Shown: positions 8,989 to 18,254 of the stretch, one piece after another | Position numbering within the stretch: the first letter of the stretch is position 1 | How the letters are laid out: each line of letters starts with the position of its first letter | NCBI RefSeq assembly: GCF_000368585.1 | Contig: NZ_KB849556.1 | Span: 143,586-207,585, forward strand | Length of the DNA: 64,000 nucleotides | DNA from: Acinetobacter venetianus RAG-1 = CIP 110063 | GTDB taxonomy: Bacteria; Pseudomonadota; Gammaproteobacteria; Pseudomonadales; Moraxellaceae | Reading direction: 5' to 3' | The notes under the pieces: model-generated | What the model was told of the DNA's origin: nothing | The model's database searches: none | Seen by the model: only the letters and a program-made list of their open reading frames with translations | Translations under genes and position numbers: made by a program

Positions 8989-9513
8989 ATGAAATTATCA
9001 AATAAATCTCAAGCATTGCATGATCTTATCGCACCCGCTGTTGCGGCTTGTGGTGTAGATCTGTGGGGGATCGAATTCCTGCCACAAGGTAAACGTTCTT
9101 TACTGCGCATTTATATTGATAAAGCCGTTGATGAGAGCGCTGAACCTGTTATTAATGAAGATGGTGAAGTTGAACAAGGGCGTGGTATTGGCGTTCAAGA
9201 TTGTGTTCTAGTAACGCAACAAGTCGGTGCAATGTTGGATGTTCATGATCCTATTTCTGGTGAATATGCATTAGAAGTATCATCGCCAGGCTGGGATCGT
9301 CCATTTTTCCAATTAGATCAATTGCCTGCATACATTGGGCAACAAGTAGCTTTACGATTAATTGCTGCTGTCGAAAATCGTCGAAAATTCCAAGCAAAAT
9401 TACTTTCTGTAGACTTAGAAAATGAAATCATCCAAGTTGAAGTGGAAGGTAAGCATGTGCTTGAAATTGATAGTAATAATATTGATAAAGCAAATTTAAT
9501 CTATCAAGACTAA
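8989..9513 (+). CDS. rimP: Ribosome maturation factor RimP
   Basis: Cytosolic factor for 30S subunit maturation. The N-terminal domain contains the family segment [21 protein letters not shown] (split across about residues 24-44), followed by [15 protein letters not shown] and [12 protein letters not shown] (about 97-112). A C-terminal SH3-like domain ends the protein. The 174 residues match the family, with a short acidic insertion (about 47-60). First gene of the rimP-nusA-infB-rbfA operon. Confidence 0.94.
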   Translation: MKLSNKSQALHDLIAPAVAACGVDLWGIEFLPQGKRSLLRIYIDKAVDESAEPVINEDGEVEQGRGIGVQDCVLVTQQVGAMLDVHDPISGEYALEVSSPGWDRPFFQLDQLPAYIGQQVALRLIAAVENRRKFQAKLLSVDLENEIIQVEVEGKHVLEIDSNNIDKANLIYQD

Positions 9514-9550
9514 TATTAACTTAATTTTATAAGAAATCGGTAGGTGACTT

Positions 9551-11035
9551 ATGGGCCGCGAAATTCTTACCGTTGCAGAAACGGTTAGTAATGAAAAAGG
9601 TGTTAGTCGTGAAGCGATCTTCGAAGCGTTAGAACAAGCCCTTGTTGCCGCGACGAAGAAAAAGTTTTACGAAGGTACACACTCTGAAGAAGCTCAACTG
9701 CGTGTTGAGATTGATCGTAAAACAGGTGATTACCGTACTTTCCGTCAATGGACTGTCGTTGCTGACGAAGATCACGAAATGCCAGCATGCCAAGATGCGA
9801 TCTCTGATGTAGATCCATCACAATGGTCAATCGGCGATGTGCGTGAGTTAGAGGTTGAGTCGATTGAGTTCGGTCGTATCGCTGCTCAGATCGCAAAACA
9901 AGTGATCGTACAAAAGATTCGTGAAGCAGAGCGTGCATTGGTTGCCGATGCTTATGAGTCTAAAGTCGGTGAGCTGATTTACGGTGAAGTGAAAAAGCAA
10001 ACTAAAGATGGTTTCATCATTGATCTTGGTGATAATGCTGAAGCTTATTTGGCGCGTGAAGAAACGATTCACAAAGAAATGTTACGTCCGAAACAGCGTA
10101 TCAATGCAATTTTATATAACGTAAACCGTGAAGGTCGTGGTGCACAGTTATTATTGTCTCGTGCTCGTCCTGAAATGTTAATCGCTTTAATGAAGAAAGA
10201 AATTCCAGAAATTTCTGAAGAAATCATTGAAATTAAAGCGGCAGCTCGTCAACCGGGTGTTCGTGCTAAAATTGCAGTGAAAACGAATGATCATCGCATT
10301 GACCCTGTTGGTGCTTGTATTGGTATGCGTGGTACACGTATTCAAGCAGTGCAACAAGAGTTAAATGGTGAGCGTATTGATGTTGTGGTGTGGTCTGATG
10401 ACCCAGCACAGTATATCGCAAGTGCATTAGAGCCAGCTGATGTATCTGGAATTGTACTTGATGAAGATGCACGTAGTGCGGATATCATCTTTGCGACCAA
10501 TGATCAGTTAGCGCGTGCAATTGGTTCGCAAGGTCAAAATGTTCGTTTAGCATCAGAATTAACGGGTTATAAACTCGACATGATGTTAGAAGAAGAGTAT
10601 CGTGCTCGTCAGCAAAACGAAGCACAGCAATATTTAGATATGTTTATTACACGTCTTGATATTGAAGAAGATTTAGCAATGGCTTTGGTTGAAATGGGCT
10701 TCACTTCATTGGAAGAGATTGCTTACGTACCAGCTGAAACATTTGACGAAATTGAGCTTGAAGCAGATTTGGTTGAATTGCTACAAAGCCGTGCAAAAGA
10801 AGCTGCTTTAACAGATGCGTTGAAACAGCAAGAAAATATTCAAGAGCCAAGTGCAGAACTTCTCGGTATGGAAGGTATGACAACTGAGATTGCGTATGCA
10901 TTGGCGGCGCGTGGTGTAATTACTGTTGATGATTTGGCTGATCAAGCAACTGATGATATCTCTGATATCGAAGGCTTGGATAATGACAAAGCTGGACAAT
11001 TAATTATGAAAGCACGTGAATCATGGTTTAACTAG
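9551..11035 (+). CDS. nusA: Transcription termination/antitermination factor NusA
   Basis: RNA polymerase-associated factor controlling pausing, termination and antitermination. Order of domains: N-terminal polymerase-binding domain (1-125), S1 domain (about 135-200, VKKQTKDGFIIDLGDNAEAYL region), KH domains (about 230-345, with GACIGMRGTRIQ and AIGSQGQNVRLA) and two helix-hairpin-helix acidic repeats (about 365-490) as in E. coli NusA. Length is 494. TAGGTGA gives a good ribosome-binding site before the ATG. Confidence 0.96.
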   Translation: MGREILTVAETVSNEKGVSREAIFEALEQALVAATKKKFYEGTHSEEAQLRVEIDRKTGDYRTFRQWTVVADEDHEMPACQDAISDVDPSQWSIGDVRELEVESIEFGRIAAQIAKQVIVQKIREAERALVADAYESKVGELIYGEVKKQTKDGFIIDLGDNAEAYLAREETIHKEMLRPKQRINAILYNVNREGRGAQLLLSRARPEMLIALMKKEIPEISEEIIEIKAAARQPGVRAKIAVKTNDHRIDPVGACIGMRGTRIQAVQQELNGERIDVVVWSDDPAQYIASALEPADVSGIVLDEDARSADIIFATNDQLARAIGSQGQNVRLASELTGYKLDMMLEEEYRARQQNEAQQYLDMFITRLDIEEDLAMALVEMGFTSLEEIAYVPAETFDEIELEADLVELLQSRAKEAALTDALKQQENIQEPSAELLGMEGMTTEIAYALAARGVITVDDLADQATDDISDIEGLDNDKAGQLIMKARESWFN

Positions 11036-11045
11036 GAGATAATAG

Positions 11046-13751
11046 ATGACGGACAAGTCGATTCAAGAGTTAGCACTCAGTGTAGAACGTCCTGTAGAGA
11101 AACTCCTAGAGCAGGTTCGTGATGCAGGTCTACCACAGCGTAAAGCAGATGACATTATTACCACTGAACAGCAAGATACTTTGATCAATCACTTGAAAAA
11201 AGTTCATGGTCAAGAAAGTGGTAACACAGGAAAAATTGCGTTGAAACGTAAAACAACGAGTACTGCAAAAGTAACAAGTACATCGGGTAAAGCAAAAAAT
11301 ATCAACGTAGAAGTACGTAAGAAACAAGTTTTTGCGAAACCGAATCCAGAGTTACTTGCTGCAGAAGCAAAAGCGCGTGCAGAAGCGGATGTGAAAGCAC
11401 GTGTTGAGCAAAAAGTACGTGAAGAAGCTGAGCAAAAAGCGCGTAACAGTGCGGAACAAAAAGCCAATGCAACGTTAGAAGCAATGCGTGCAGCGCATAC
11501 TTCTGATAGTTCAGGTCAAACGACTGCGAAAGCAGCTGTTGTGGTGAAAAAGCGTAATAGCGATAAAGTAATCAAAGCACCTGTTATTCGTCCAACAGAA
11601 ACACCTGAACAAAAGAAAGCGCGTGAAGCTGAAGCTGCGAAGTTAAAAGCAACTGAAGAAGCAGTACGTCGTAAAGCGGCTGAAGAAGCTCAACAACGTA
11701 CACTTGAGCAGATGCGTAAAATGGCATCTAAATACTCAAGTGATGATGCGACGACAACAATTCGTGTGATTGATGATTCTCCATTAGCTGCGGGTCTTGT
11801 TGGCCAAGCATATGAAGACTCATTTAATCAAGAAGACCGTGAAATTAAACGTGGTGGTGCAACTAACCCACGCGGTCAGAAGAAAGGTGGTCGTCATAAT
11901 CAAGAAGAGCAAAACTTCAGCCGTCAACATCACAAACGTGGTTTGAAGACCAGCCAATCAAATAAGCATGGTTTTGAAAAACCTGTTAAGAAACAGATTT
12001 ATGATGTAGAAATTGGTTCAACCATTGTTGTTGCTGATCTAGCGCAAAAAATGGCTGTAAAAGTTCGTGAAGTTATCAAGATGCTTATGAAAATGGGCGA
12101 GCTTGTTACTCAGAACCAATCAATTGATCAAGATACAGCGGTATTAGTAGTTGAAGAATTAGGTCATAACCCAATTCTTGTTTCTGATACACAAGCAGAA
12201 GATAACTTACTTGAAGCGGCTGAAGAAGCTCGTGGTGAGCAAACAACTCGTCCACCAGTTGTAACAATCATGGGTCACGTTGACCATGGTAAAACATCAT
12301 TATTAGACCGTATCCGTCGTGCTAAAGTAGCGGCAGGTGAAGCGGGTGGTATTACCCAGCATATCGGTGCTTACCATGTTGAAACTGAGAAAGGTATTAT
12401 TACTTTCTTAGATACACCTGGACATGCTGCGTTTACGTCTATGCGTGCTCGTGGTGCGAAGGCGACTGATATTGTTGTTCTTGTTGTTGCGGCTGATGAT
12501 GGTGTGATGCCGCAAACAGCTGAAGCGATTGATCATGCGCGAGCTGCAGGTACGCCAATCATCGTTGCGATTAACAAGATGGATAAAGAGTCAGCTGATC
12601 CAGATCGCGTGTTAAATGAATTAACAACCAAAGAAATCGTTCCTGAAGAGTGGGGCGGTGATGTTCCTGTGGCTAAAGTATCGGCACATACAGGTGCTGG
12701 TATTGATGAGTTGCTTGATCTGATCTTGATCCAATCAGAAATGTTGGAACTTAAAGCATCTGCTGAAGGTGCAGCACAAGGTGTTGTCATCGAAGCGCGT
12801 GTTGATAAAGGTCGCGGTGCAGTAACTTCTATTCTTGTACAAAATGGTACGTTGAATATTGGTGACTTAGTATTGGCTGGTTCATCTTATGGTCGTGTTC
12901 GTGCGATGTCTGATGAAAATGGTCAACGTATCACTTCAGCTGGCCCATCAATTCCAGTGGAAATTCTTGGTTTACCTGAAGCGCCAATGGCGGGTGATGA
13001 AGTTCTTGTTGTCAATGACGAGAAAAAAGCACGTGAAGTTGCTGATGCTCGTGCAGATCGCGAGCGTCAAAAACGTCTTGAGCGTGCAAGCTCGATGCGT
13101 CTTGAAAACATCATGGCTTCAATGGGCAAGAAAGACATTCCAACAGTTAACGTTGTGCTTAAAACAGACGTACGTGGCACGCTTGAAGCATTACATGTTG
13201 CGCTTGATGAGCTTTCAACTGATGAAGTTAAAGTACGCGTAATTGGTTCTGGTGTTGGTGCAATCACAGAATCTGATGTAACTTTGGCAGAGTCTTCTGA
13301 AGCTGTATTATTGGGCTTTAACGTACGTGCGGATAACACAGCGCGTCAGAAATCTGATCAAGATGGCATTGATATTCGTTACTACAGCGTTATCTATCAA
13401 TTAATTGATGACGTAAAAGCAGCAATGAGCGGTAAGCTTGCACCAGAACACCGTGAAACGATCTTAGGTGTTGCTGAAGTGCGTGAAGTGTTCCATTCAA
13501 GTAAGTTTGGTGCTGCAGCGGGCTGTATGGTTCTTGAAGGTGTATTACACCGTAACAAGCCTATTCGCGTTCTACGTGATGACGTGGTTGTGTTCCAGGG
13601 TGAGCTTGAATCTCTTCGTCGCTATAAAGAAGTGGTTGAAGAAGTTCGTGCTGGTATGGAATGTGGTCTTGCAGTCAAAGGTTATAAAGACATCAAAGCA
13701 CAAGATAAGATCGAAGTGTATGATGTTCAGTTAATTAAACGGAGTCTTTAA
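11046..13751 (+). CDS. infB: Translation initiation factor IF-2
   Basis: GTPase that brings fMet-tRNA to the 30S subunit. An IF2_N domain (about 1-50) is followed by a long Lys/Glu/Ala-rich linker (about 85-235) and a basic Gly/Arg/Asn stretch (about 270-310). A second IF2_N domain follows, then the GTPase with G1 GHVDHGKT (about 411-418), DTPGH and NKMD, and the C-terminal beta-barrel domains. The 901 residues are close to E. coli IF-2 (890). It starts 10 bases after nusA and its stop overlaps the rbfA start. Confidence 0.97.
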   Translation: MTDKSIQELALSVERPVEKLLEQVRDAGLPQRKADDIITTEQQDTLINHLKKVHGQESGNTGKIALKRKTTSTAKVTSTSGKAKNINVEVRKKQVFAKPNPELLAAEAKARAEADVKARVEQKVREEAEQKARNSAEQKANATLEAMRAAHTSDSSGQTTAKAAVVVKKRNSDKVIKAPVIRPTETPEQKKAREAEAAKLKATEEAVRRKAAEEAQQRTLEQMRKMASKYSSDDATTTIRVIDDSPLAAGLVGQAYEDSFNQEDREIKRGGATNPRGQKKGGRHNQEEQNFSRQHHKRGLKTSQSNKHGFEKPVKKQIYDVEIGSTIVVADLAQKMAVKVREVIKMLMKMGELVTQNQSIDQDTAVLVVEELGHNPILVSDTQAEDNLLEAAEEARGEQTTRPPVVTIMGHVDHGKTSLLDRIRRAKVAAGEAGGITQHIGAYHVETEKGIITFLDTPGHAAFTSMRARGAKATDIVVLVVAADDGVMPQTAEAIDHARAAGTPIIVAINKMDKESADPDRVLNELTTKEIVPEEWGGDVPVAKVSAHTGAGIDELLDLILIQSEMLELKASAEGAAQGVVIEARVDKGRGAVTSILVQNGTLNIGDLVLAGSSYGRVRAMSDENGQRITSAGPSIPVEILGLPEAPMAGDEVLVVNDEKKAREVADARADRERQKRLERASSMRLENIMASMGKKDIPTVNVVLKTDVRGTLEALHVALDELSTDEVKVRVIGSGVGAITESDVTLAESSEAVLLGFNVRADNTARQKSDQDGIDIRYYSVIYQLIDDVKAAMSGKLAPEHRETILGVAEVREVFHSSKFGAAAGCMVLEGVLHRNKPIRVLRDDVVVFQGELESLRRYKEVVEEVRAGMECGLAVKGYKDIKAQDKIEVYDVQLIKRSL

Positions 13752-14152
13752 TGGCGGGTAGCCAACGCTTAAAGCGCATGGCGGATTCTGTACAACGTGA
13801 GTTGTCTGAGCTAATCCGTCAAGAGCTTAAAGATCCTCGCTTAGGTGGTCTAGTGACCATCTCAGCAGTGAAAGTCAGTGCTGACATGGGATATGCTGAA
13901 GTTTATGTCACAGTAATGGGGCGTGAGCTTGGTGATGAGCAAAGTGAAGCAGCGAATAAAGAAACTTTAGATGTATTGAATAAAGCTTCTGGTTTCTTGC
14001 GTCATGAATTGAGTCGTCGTATCAAGACACGTATTACGCCGAGATTGCGTTTTCATTACGATAAAACCAATGCATATGGTAACTACATGTTTGGTCTGAT
14101 TGCTGAAGCCGTAAAGGATCTGCCTGAACAAGGGCAAGATGAGAAAGAATAA
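13751..14152 (+). CDS. rbfA: 30S ribosome-binding factor RbfA
   Basis: Small KH-fold protein that binds 16S rRNA in late 30S assembly. It begins with QRLKRMADSVQRELSELI-type family sequence and shows the KDPRLGGLVTISAVKVSADM and RIKTRITPRLRF signatures. At 133 residues it is full length. Its ATG overlaps the infB stop by one base (TAATG), indicating translational coupling. Last gene of the operon, followed by a terminator. Confidence 0.95.
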   Translation: MAGSQRLKRMADSVQRELSELIRQELKDPRLGGLVTISAVKVSADMGYAEVYVTVMGRELGDEQSEAANKETLDVLNKASGFLRHELSRRIKTRITPRLRFHYDKTNAYGNYMFGLIAEAVKDLPEQGQDEKE

Positions 14153-14161
14153 AGAAAAAAG

Positions 14162-14183
14162 CCACCTAAGGGTGGTTTTTTTT
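14162..14183 (+). terminator. Terminator of the rimP-nusA-infB-rbfA operon
   Basis: CCACC-TAAG-GGTGG stem-loop (14162-14175) preceded by an A-run and followed by eight Ts. Confidence 0.88.
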
Positions 14184-14322
14184 ATGTAATAAATAAAAAA
14201 TATTACGACAGATTAAGTCGCTAATATATTGTAAAAAAACATGATTTTTTGTTATTGTGAATCCATGTTCTAAAATTTAAGAATATAAAAATTATTTAAA
14301 AATATTGCATAGGGGAACTTAG

Positions 14323-14829
14323 GTGGAACTACATAGCCGTCTTTACTATAAGCATTCAGATGATCTGGTCATGAAACAACTAGAGGCCTTATTTACTACA
14401 CATCATGGTGATGAAGAAAAGTTTATTCAGTCAAGTCTAGTGATTAATCCAGAAGCAGGTGATAAAACGCAAGAGTTGCTTGATCAGATTGATTCTGTTG
14501 AGTATGACCTTGCGCCAGAAAGTTTGGTTTATGTTGCAGGTTTTGCTGTGCTTGATTTTACTCACGGCTCAAACGGTGACGAAAATATTGAGAATATTTT
14601 ATTATTTTTAAAAGAATTATTACCTGATATTCATGTGCAAGCACGAGGTCAGGGCGATGATGATCCTTGGGAATTTTGGTTTAAATTTGATGGTGATGAA
14701 TTGGTTCGTGAAGATGATGAACCATTCAATGATCCAGAAGATGATGAGGAAATTAAAGCCTCAATTTATCAATGGTGGCATGAAGGAATGCCAGAACAAA
14801 TCAAAGAAGGCTTTTTGAATGAAGACTAA
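14323..14829 (+). CDS. Conserved acidic hypothetical protein
   Basis: I do not recognise a family. The 168-residue product is strongly acidic, especially residues 105-150 (DDDPWEFWFKFDGDEL, then many D/E), with no membrane segment or signal peptide. It is probably a soluble cytosolic protein. The start is a GTG supported by AGGGGA six to seven bases upstream. Good coding character and a clean ribosome-binding site argue that it is real. It stands alone between the rbfA terminator and the convergent Mrp operon, so context says nothing about function. Confidence 0.8.
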   Translation: MELHSRLYYKHSDDLVMKQLEALFTTHHGDEEKFIQSSLVINPEAGDKTQELLDQIDSVEYDLAPESLVYVAGFAVLDFTHGSNGDENIENILLFLKELLPDIHVQARGQGDDDPWEFWFKFDGDELVREDDEPFNDPEDDEEIKASIYQWWHEGMPEQIKEGFLNED

Positions 14830-14870
14830 GGAGAGAGTTTTGGCGAAGCGTAAAGCACTGCCATAGACAG

Positions 14871-14898
14871 AAGAAGACCAACTATTGTTGGTCTTCTT
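14871..14898. terminator. Bidirectional terminator between the acidic protein gene and mrpG
   Basis: A perfect 12-bp stem (AAGAAGACCAAC / GTTGGTCTTCTT) with a TATT loop spans the convergent gene ends. The stop codon of mrpG lies within the stem. T-rich sequence follows on both strands, though without a long T-run. Confidence 0.7.
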
Positions 14899-15262
14899 TA
14901 TTTGTGACACGACGATAACGCTGCCACGGTAATGGACGATTTAAAGCTTCGGGAACTTCGCCACTATTTGAACGTAGGCGTAAATGAATCGCAGCTTGTG
15001 CCATTAAATTTGCTGATACTGGTGCAGTAATAAAGACAAATAAAGTAATTAATAATTCAGCAAAACCAAACCGACCCTGTGTTGCGCCAAAGATCATTGC
15101 TGCAATTAGAAAACTTCCTAACCCTAACGTACTCGACTTCGTTGGGGCATGCAGACGCATAAATAAGTCTGGTAGTCGAACCATACCGATCGATCCGACC
15201 AGCATGAAGAAAGCACCGAATATAAGGAAGAAAGAAATAATGATTTCAATGATTAACTGCAT
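14882..15262 (-). CDS. mrpG: Na+/H+ antiporter subunit G (MrpG/MnhG/PhaG)
   Basis: Small membrane subunit with three hydrophobic segments (about residues 4-28, 42-60, 68-88) and the family motif GSIGMVRLPDLFMRLHAPTK-like sequence around 22-42. Last gene of the Mrp operon. In the Mrp complex the small subunits are needed for assembly of the multi-subunit cation/proton antiporter in the inner membrane. Length 126 is normal. The end overlaps a 12-bp hairpin terminator. Confidence 0.92.
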   Translation of the reverse strand: MQLIIEIIISFFLIFGAFFMLVGSIGMVRLPDLFMRLHAPTKSSTLGLGSFLIAAMIFGATQGRFGFAELLITLFVFITAPVSANLMAQAAIHLRLRSNSGEVPEALNRPLPWQRYRRVTNKEDQQ

Positions 15263-15273
15263 AGCTCATCTCC

Positions 15274-15549
15274 TTAGTCAATGACATGACCCGTTGTGAA
15301 ATAACGAGCAAGCGCAGCTGTCGAAACGAAGCCTAGCATTGCAACCAATAATGCTCCTTCAAAGACATTGGTACTTACCCAATACACACCTAAAACAACA
15401 ATAAGACATGTCGCATTTAGAAATAGTGTGTCTAAAGCAAGTAGGCGATCAATCACAGATGGGCCGATAATCAATCGGATCAGGCATAGAAACATTGAGA
15501 TAGTAATGGCAATTAAGCTAATGCCAAGCGCATAAGGTAAAATTGTCAT
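15274..15549 (-). CDS. mrpF: Na+/H+ antiporter subunit F (MrpF/MnhF/PhaF)
   Basis: A 91-residue protein with three hydrophobic helices and the MrpF segment LIIGPSVIDRLLALDTL (about 26-42), whose Asp is conserved. Its start overlaps the mrpE stop by four bases (ATGA), and it precedes mrpG by 11 bases. Confidence 0.92.
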   Translation of the reverse strand: MTILPYALGISLIAITISMFLCLIRLIIGPSVIDRLLALDTLFLNATCLIVVLGVYWVSTNVFEGALLVAMLGFVSTAALARYFTTGHVID

Positions 15550-16073
15550 TTGCTTGCTCCTTCTTCAATCTTTACATCAAAGATCTCGAGTAAAGGTGTT
15601 TCGTAGCGTTTTTTGATTTCTTGAATATCGAGTTCAGTGTCATCTGAGCTAAGTGCGTGGACGAGAATATCGCCACGCTCTTGATCAATCCCTGCTGAAA
15701 CCGTACCTGGTGTCGTAGTAATGATCATCGCGAGAAGAGTATTCACTTCTTCATGCTCAGTTTCTAGTGGAACGCGATACCATCTCGGATGGAGTTGATC
15801 CATTGGACCCAACACCATTTTTGCCACGCGGAAGTTTGAAACGATAATATCCCAAAACACAACAAAAAATAATTTTACTGCTGGTGTCCAGTGAATGTGT
15901 GGCGTTCTAGAAATAAATGGCCCAACTAAACGTGGAATAATAATCGCCAATAGGATGGCCACTAATATATCCGTTAAGTCCAGACTATGCGACAGCATTA
16001 ACCAACTCAGAAAAACCAAAAAAGACACGAAAGGGTGGGGGAACCAACGGTCAAGCAAAGCTACTTTTTGCAT
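15546..16073 (-). CDS. mrpE: Na+/H+ antiporter subunit E (MrpE/MnhE/PhaE)
   Basis: 175 residues: two N-terminal membrane helices (about 15-50), a third near 65-80, then a soluble domain with TPGTVSAGIDQERGDILVHAL, the recognisable MrpE signature (about 115-135). It begins one base after the mrpD stop and overlaps mrpF. Confidence 0.92.
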   Translation of the reverse strand: MQKVALLDRWFPHPFVSFLVFLSWLMLSHSLDLTDILVAILLAIIIPRLVGPFISRTPHIHWTPAVKLFFVVFWDIIVSNFRVAKMVLGPMDQLHPRWYRVPLETEHEEVNTLLAMIITTTPGTVSAGIDQERGDILVHALSSDDTELDIQEIKKRYETPLLEIFDVKIEEGASK

Positions 16074-16074
16074 G

Positions 16075-17886
16075 TTAGTGTTCCTCCATTGGTTTTAACT
16101 GAGTGGTATTTGGAATCGTTGGTGCTTCTAACGTTTGTTCTGCAATTTGGCGTTGCTTATATTCAGAGATGTGCTCACCTTGCAGTGTTGGTTTGGAAAT
16201 CACATCAGGAATAAGTAAAGCATTATGATCTTCTACTTCACCACCATATTTTGTTTCTGGCAAATAGCTTGGATCATAAGGTTGAACGCTGATCGCACGG
16301 CCTTGGTTATCCGTCTTTAAAATGGCTTGCTGATAAAGGGCGTGATTTTGGATTTGCTGTGCAGTCAAAGCCATATAGTTTTGAATTGGAGCAGCAAATA
16401 CTACATAAGCCATTAAAGTACCCAATAGAATATAAATCGCTTTATCATTTCGTTTTGGAGCTACTTCTGGTAAAGCTTGATAAACAGCATAAGCTTCTTC
16501 GTTTGGATTTTCCTCTGGTGGTGTAGCTCGCCAGAACAAAATGAAACCAACGCGGGTAAGTGCGATGATACTCAGCAAGCTGACAATTAAAATAACAGCA
16601 ATAATCCAACCTTGATAAGCCGTTTCAGCGGTGGCTTGTAAAATAAACACCTTGCCAAGGAACCCACTAAATGGAGGTAGACCAGCAAGCATCAAGGCAA
16701 TGGTAAAGTAGGTAAATGCCGCAGCCTTTTCCTGTTTCATTTTAGGAGAGACTTTGAGGTGATCTTTGAATGCACCACGTTGTGATGTAATCCAACCACA
16801 GAATAAATAGAATGCTGCTGCAATCAATGTGCTGTGAACTAGATAGTAAAGACCTGCTGCCCATGCTGCTGTATTGAACATCGATATTGCAATTAGCAAT
16901 GTTCCGATAGATGACAGCACCATGAAACCTACAAAGCGACGTAAACGATCTACACCGAGTGCGCCAATAACACCGTAAATGGAAGTGACTAGACCGATGA
17001 CTAATAGACAGTTTTTAAGAATGTCTTGTGCCATTGCATCATCAAACACAGTGCCATTTACACGTAAAATGGCGTAGATGCCAACTTTGGTCATGATGGT
17101 AAAAATTGCAGCAACAGGTGTACTCGCAACGGCATAGGTTTTAGGTAACCAAAAGCCTACAGGCAGCATCGCCGCTTTAATGCCAAACACGACAAATAAT
17201 AGTAAGCCACCTGCAATCGCAAGTTTATGCTGGTCATTGTCTAATGTTGGAATAAGGCGACCGACATCAGCCATATTTAAGCTACCGACACTGCCGTAAA
17301 TCATGCCTAAGCCGATTAGAAAGAGTGCTGATGCAAGTAAATTGATGGTGACGTAATGCACACCCAGCTGAAAACGTGGGCGACCTTGTCCATGCAACAA
17401 AAGCACATAAGATGCCATCAATAGAATTTCAAAGAAGACAAATAAGTTAAATAAATCGCCTGTTAAGAATGCACCAGATAACCCCATTAATAGGAAATGG
17501 AACATGGCATGGAAATAGCGACCACGCGTATCCCAGTTTTCACTGGCATACCACATGACGGGTACAGCGACGGCATAGGTCAATAGCAGCATGAAGGCTG
17601 AAAGACGATCAAGCACTAATACAATACCAAAAGGAGCAGACCATTCACTGAGTTGATAAACCGTGATTTGTCCTGTACTCGCAATTGAGAAGTAACTTAT
17701 TGCCAGCCCTAAACCGATTAACGCTGAAACGAAACTAATGCCTCGACGCCAAGGTTGACGCCAGTCTTGCTTTAAAGAACCTGAACCTGGATTTCCAAGT
17801 ATCAATAGGATAAAGCTGGTAAAAGCTGGAACTAAGATACTGAGAATAGGAGTATGAGTAAGCCAAAAATTGTAAAAATCGAACAT
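16075..17886 (-). CDS. mrpD: Na+/H+ antiporter subunit D (MrpD/MnhD/PhaD)
   Basis: NuoN/NuoL-like proton-translocating subunit with about 14 membrane helices. Typical parts include FVFFEILLMASYVLL (about 148-163) and the conserved KAAMLPVGFWLPKTYAVASTPVAA-like stretch (about 235-258), whose Lys is part of the proton path. At 603 residues it is about 100 longer than usual. The excess is a hydrophilic C-terminal tail (from about residue 500) that I do not recognise. Its start overlaps the mrpC stop by one base. Confidence 0.93.
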   Translation of the reverse strand: MFDFYNFWLTHTPILSILVPAFTSFILLILGNPGSGSLKQDWRQPWRRGISFVSALIGLGLAISYFSIASTGQITVYQLSEWSAPFGIVLVLDRLSAFMLLLTYAVAVPVMWYASENWDTRGRYFHAMFHFLLMGLSGAFLTGDLFNLFVFFEILLMASYVLLLHGQGRPRFQLGVHYVTINLLASALFLIGLGMIYGSVGSLNMADVGRLIPTLDNDQHKLAIAGGLLLFVVFGIKAAMLPVGFWLPKTYAVASTPVAAIFTIMTKVGIYAILRVNGTVFDDAMAQDILKNCLLVIGLVTSIYGVIGALGVDRLRRFVGFMVLSSIGTLLIAISMFNTAAWAAGLYYLVHSTLIAAAFYLFCGWITSQRGAFKDHLKVSPKMKQEKAAAFTYFTIALMLAGLPPFSGFLGKVFILQATAETAYQGWIIAVILIVSLLSIIALTRVGFILFWRATPPEENPNEEAYAVYQALPEVAPKRNDKAIYILLGTLMAYVVFAAPIQNYMALTAQQIQNHALYQQAILKTDNQGRAISVQPYDPSYLPETKYGGEVEDHNALLIPDVISKPTLQGEHISEYKQRQIAEQTLEAPTIPNTTQLKPMEEH

Positions 17887-18254
17887 TATGGCTCATCCTC
17901 ACGTGGGTCATAAGTCAAGGTGGGTTCTTCTTTAGAGTCGACATGATCTGTACCAGACTCATATCGGCTACGGAGAGCAAGTTGTACGATAAACGCAGTC
18001 GTTGCAAAACCAATTACAATTGCAGTTAACACAAGTGCTTGAGGGAGGGGATCTGTGACTTTGGTTGCTTCAGTCAAGATAGCTGGAGCATTCACTTGTA
18101 ACCGACCCATTGCGAATAGGAATAGGTTGACAGCGTAGCCAATCATGGCTAAACCCAAAACGACAGGAAAAGTTCTCGCACGCAGAATCAAATAAATTCC
18201 TGTCGCGGTCAGCAAGCCAATCCCAGATGCAAGTAAAAATTCAATACTAACCAT
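17886..18254 (-). CDS. mrpC: Na+/H+ antiporter subunit C (MrpC/MnhC/PhaC)
   Basis: NuoK-like subunit of 122 residues with three membrane helices and the family stretch DPLPQALVLTAIVIGFA (about 67-83). One-base overlaps with both neighbouring genes indicate tight translational coupling. Confidence 0.93.
   Translation of the reverse strand: MVSIEFLLASGIGLLTATGIYLILRARTFPVVLGLAMIGYAVNLFLFAMGRLQVNAPAILTEATKVTDPLPQALVLTAIVIGFATTAFIVQLALRSRYESGTDHVDSKEEPTLTYDPREDEP

Noticed and set aside
9603..13734. Several long open frames antisense or out of frame within nusA and infB
   Set aside because: These genes are recognised over their full length. The other frames are by-products of their codon bias.
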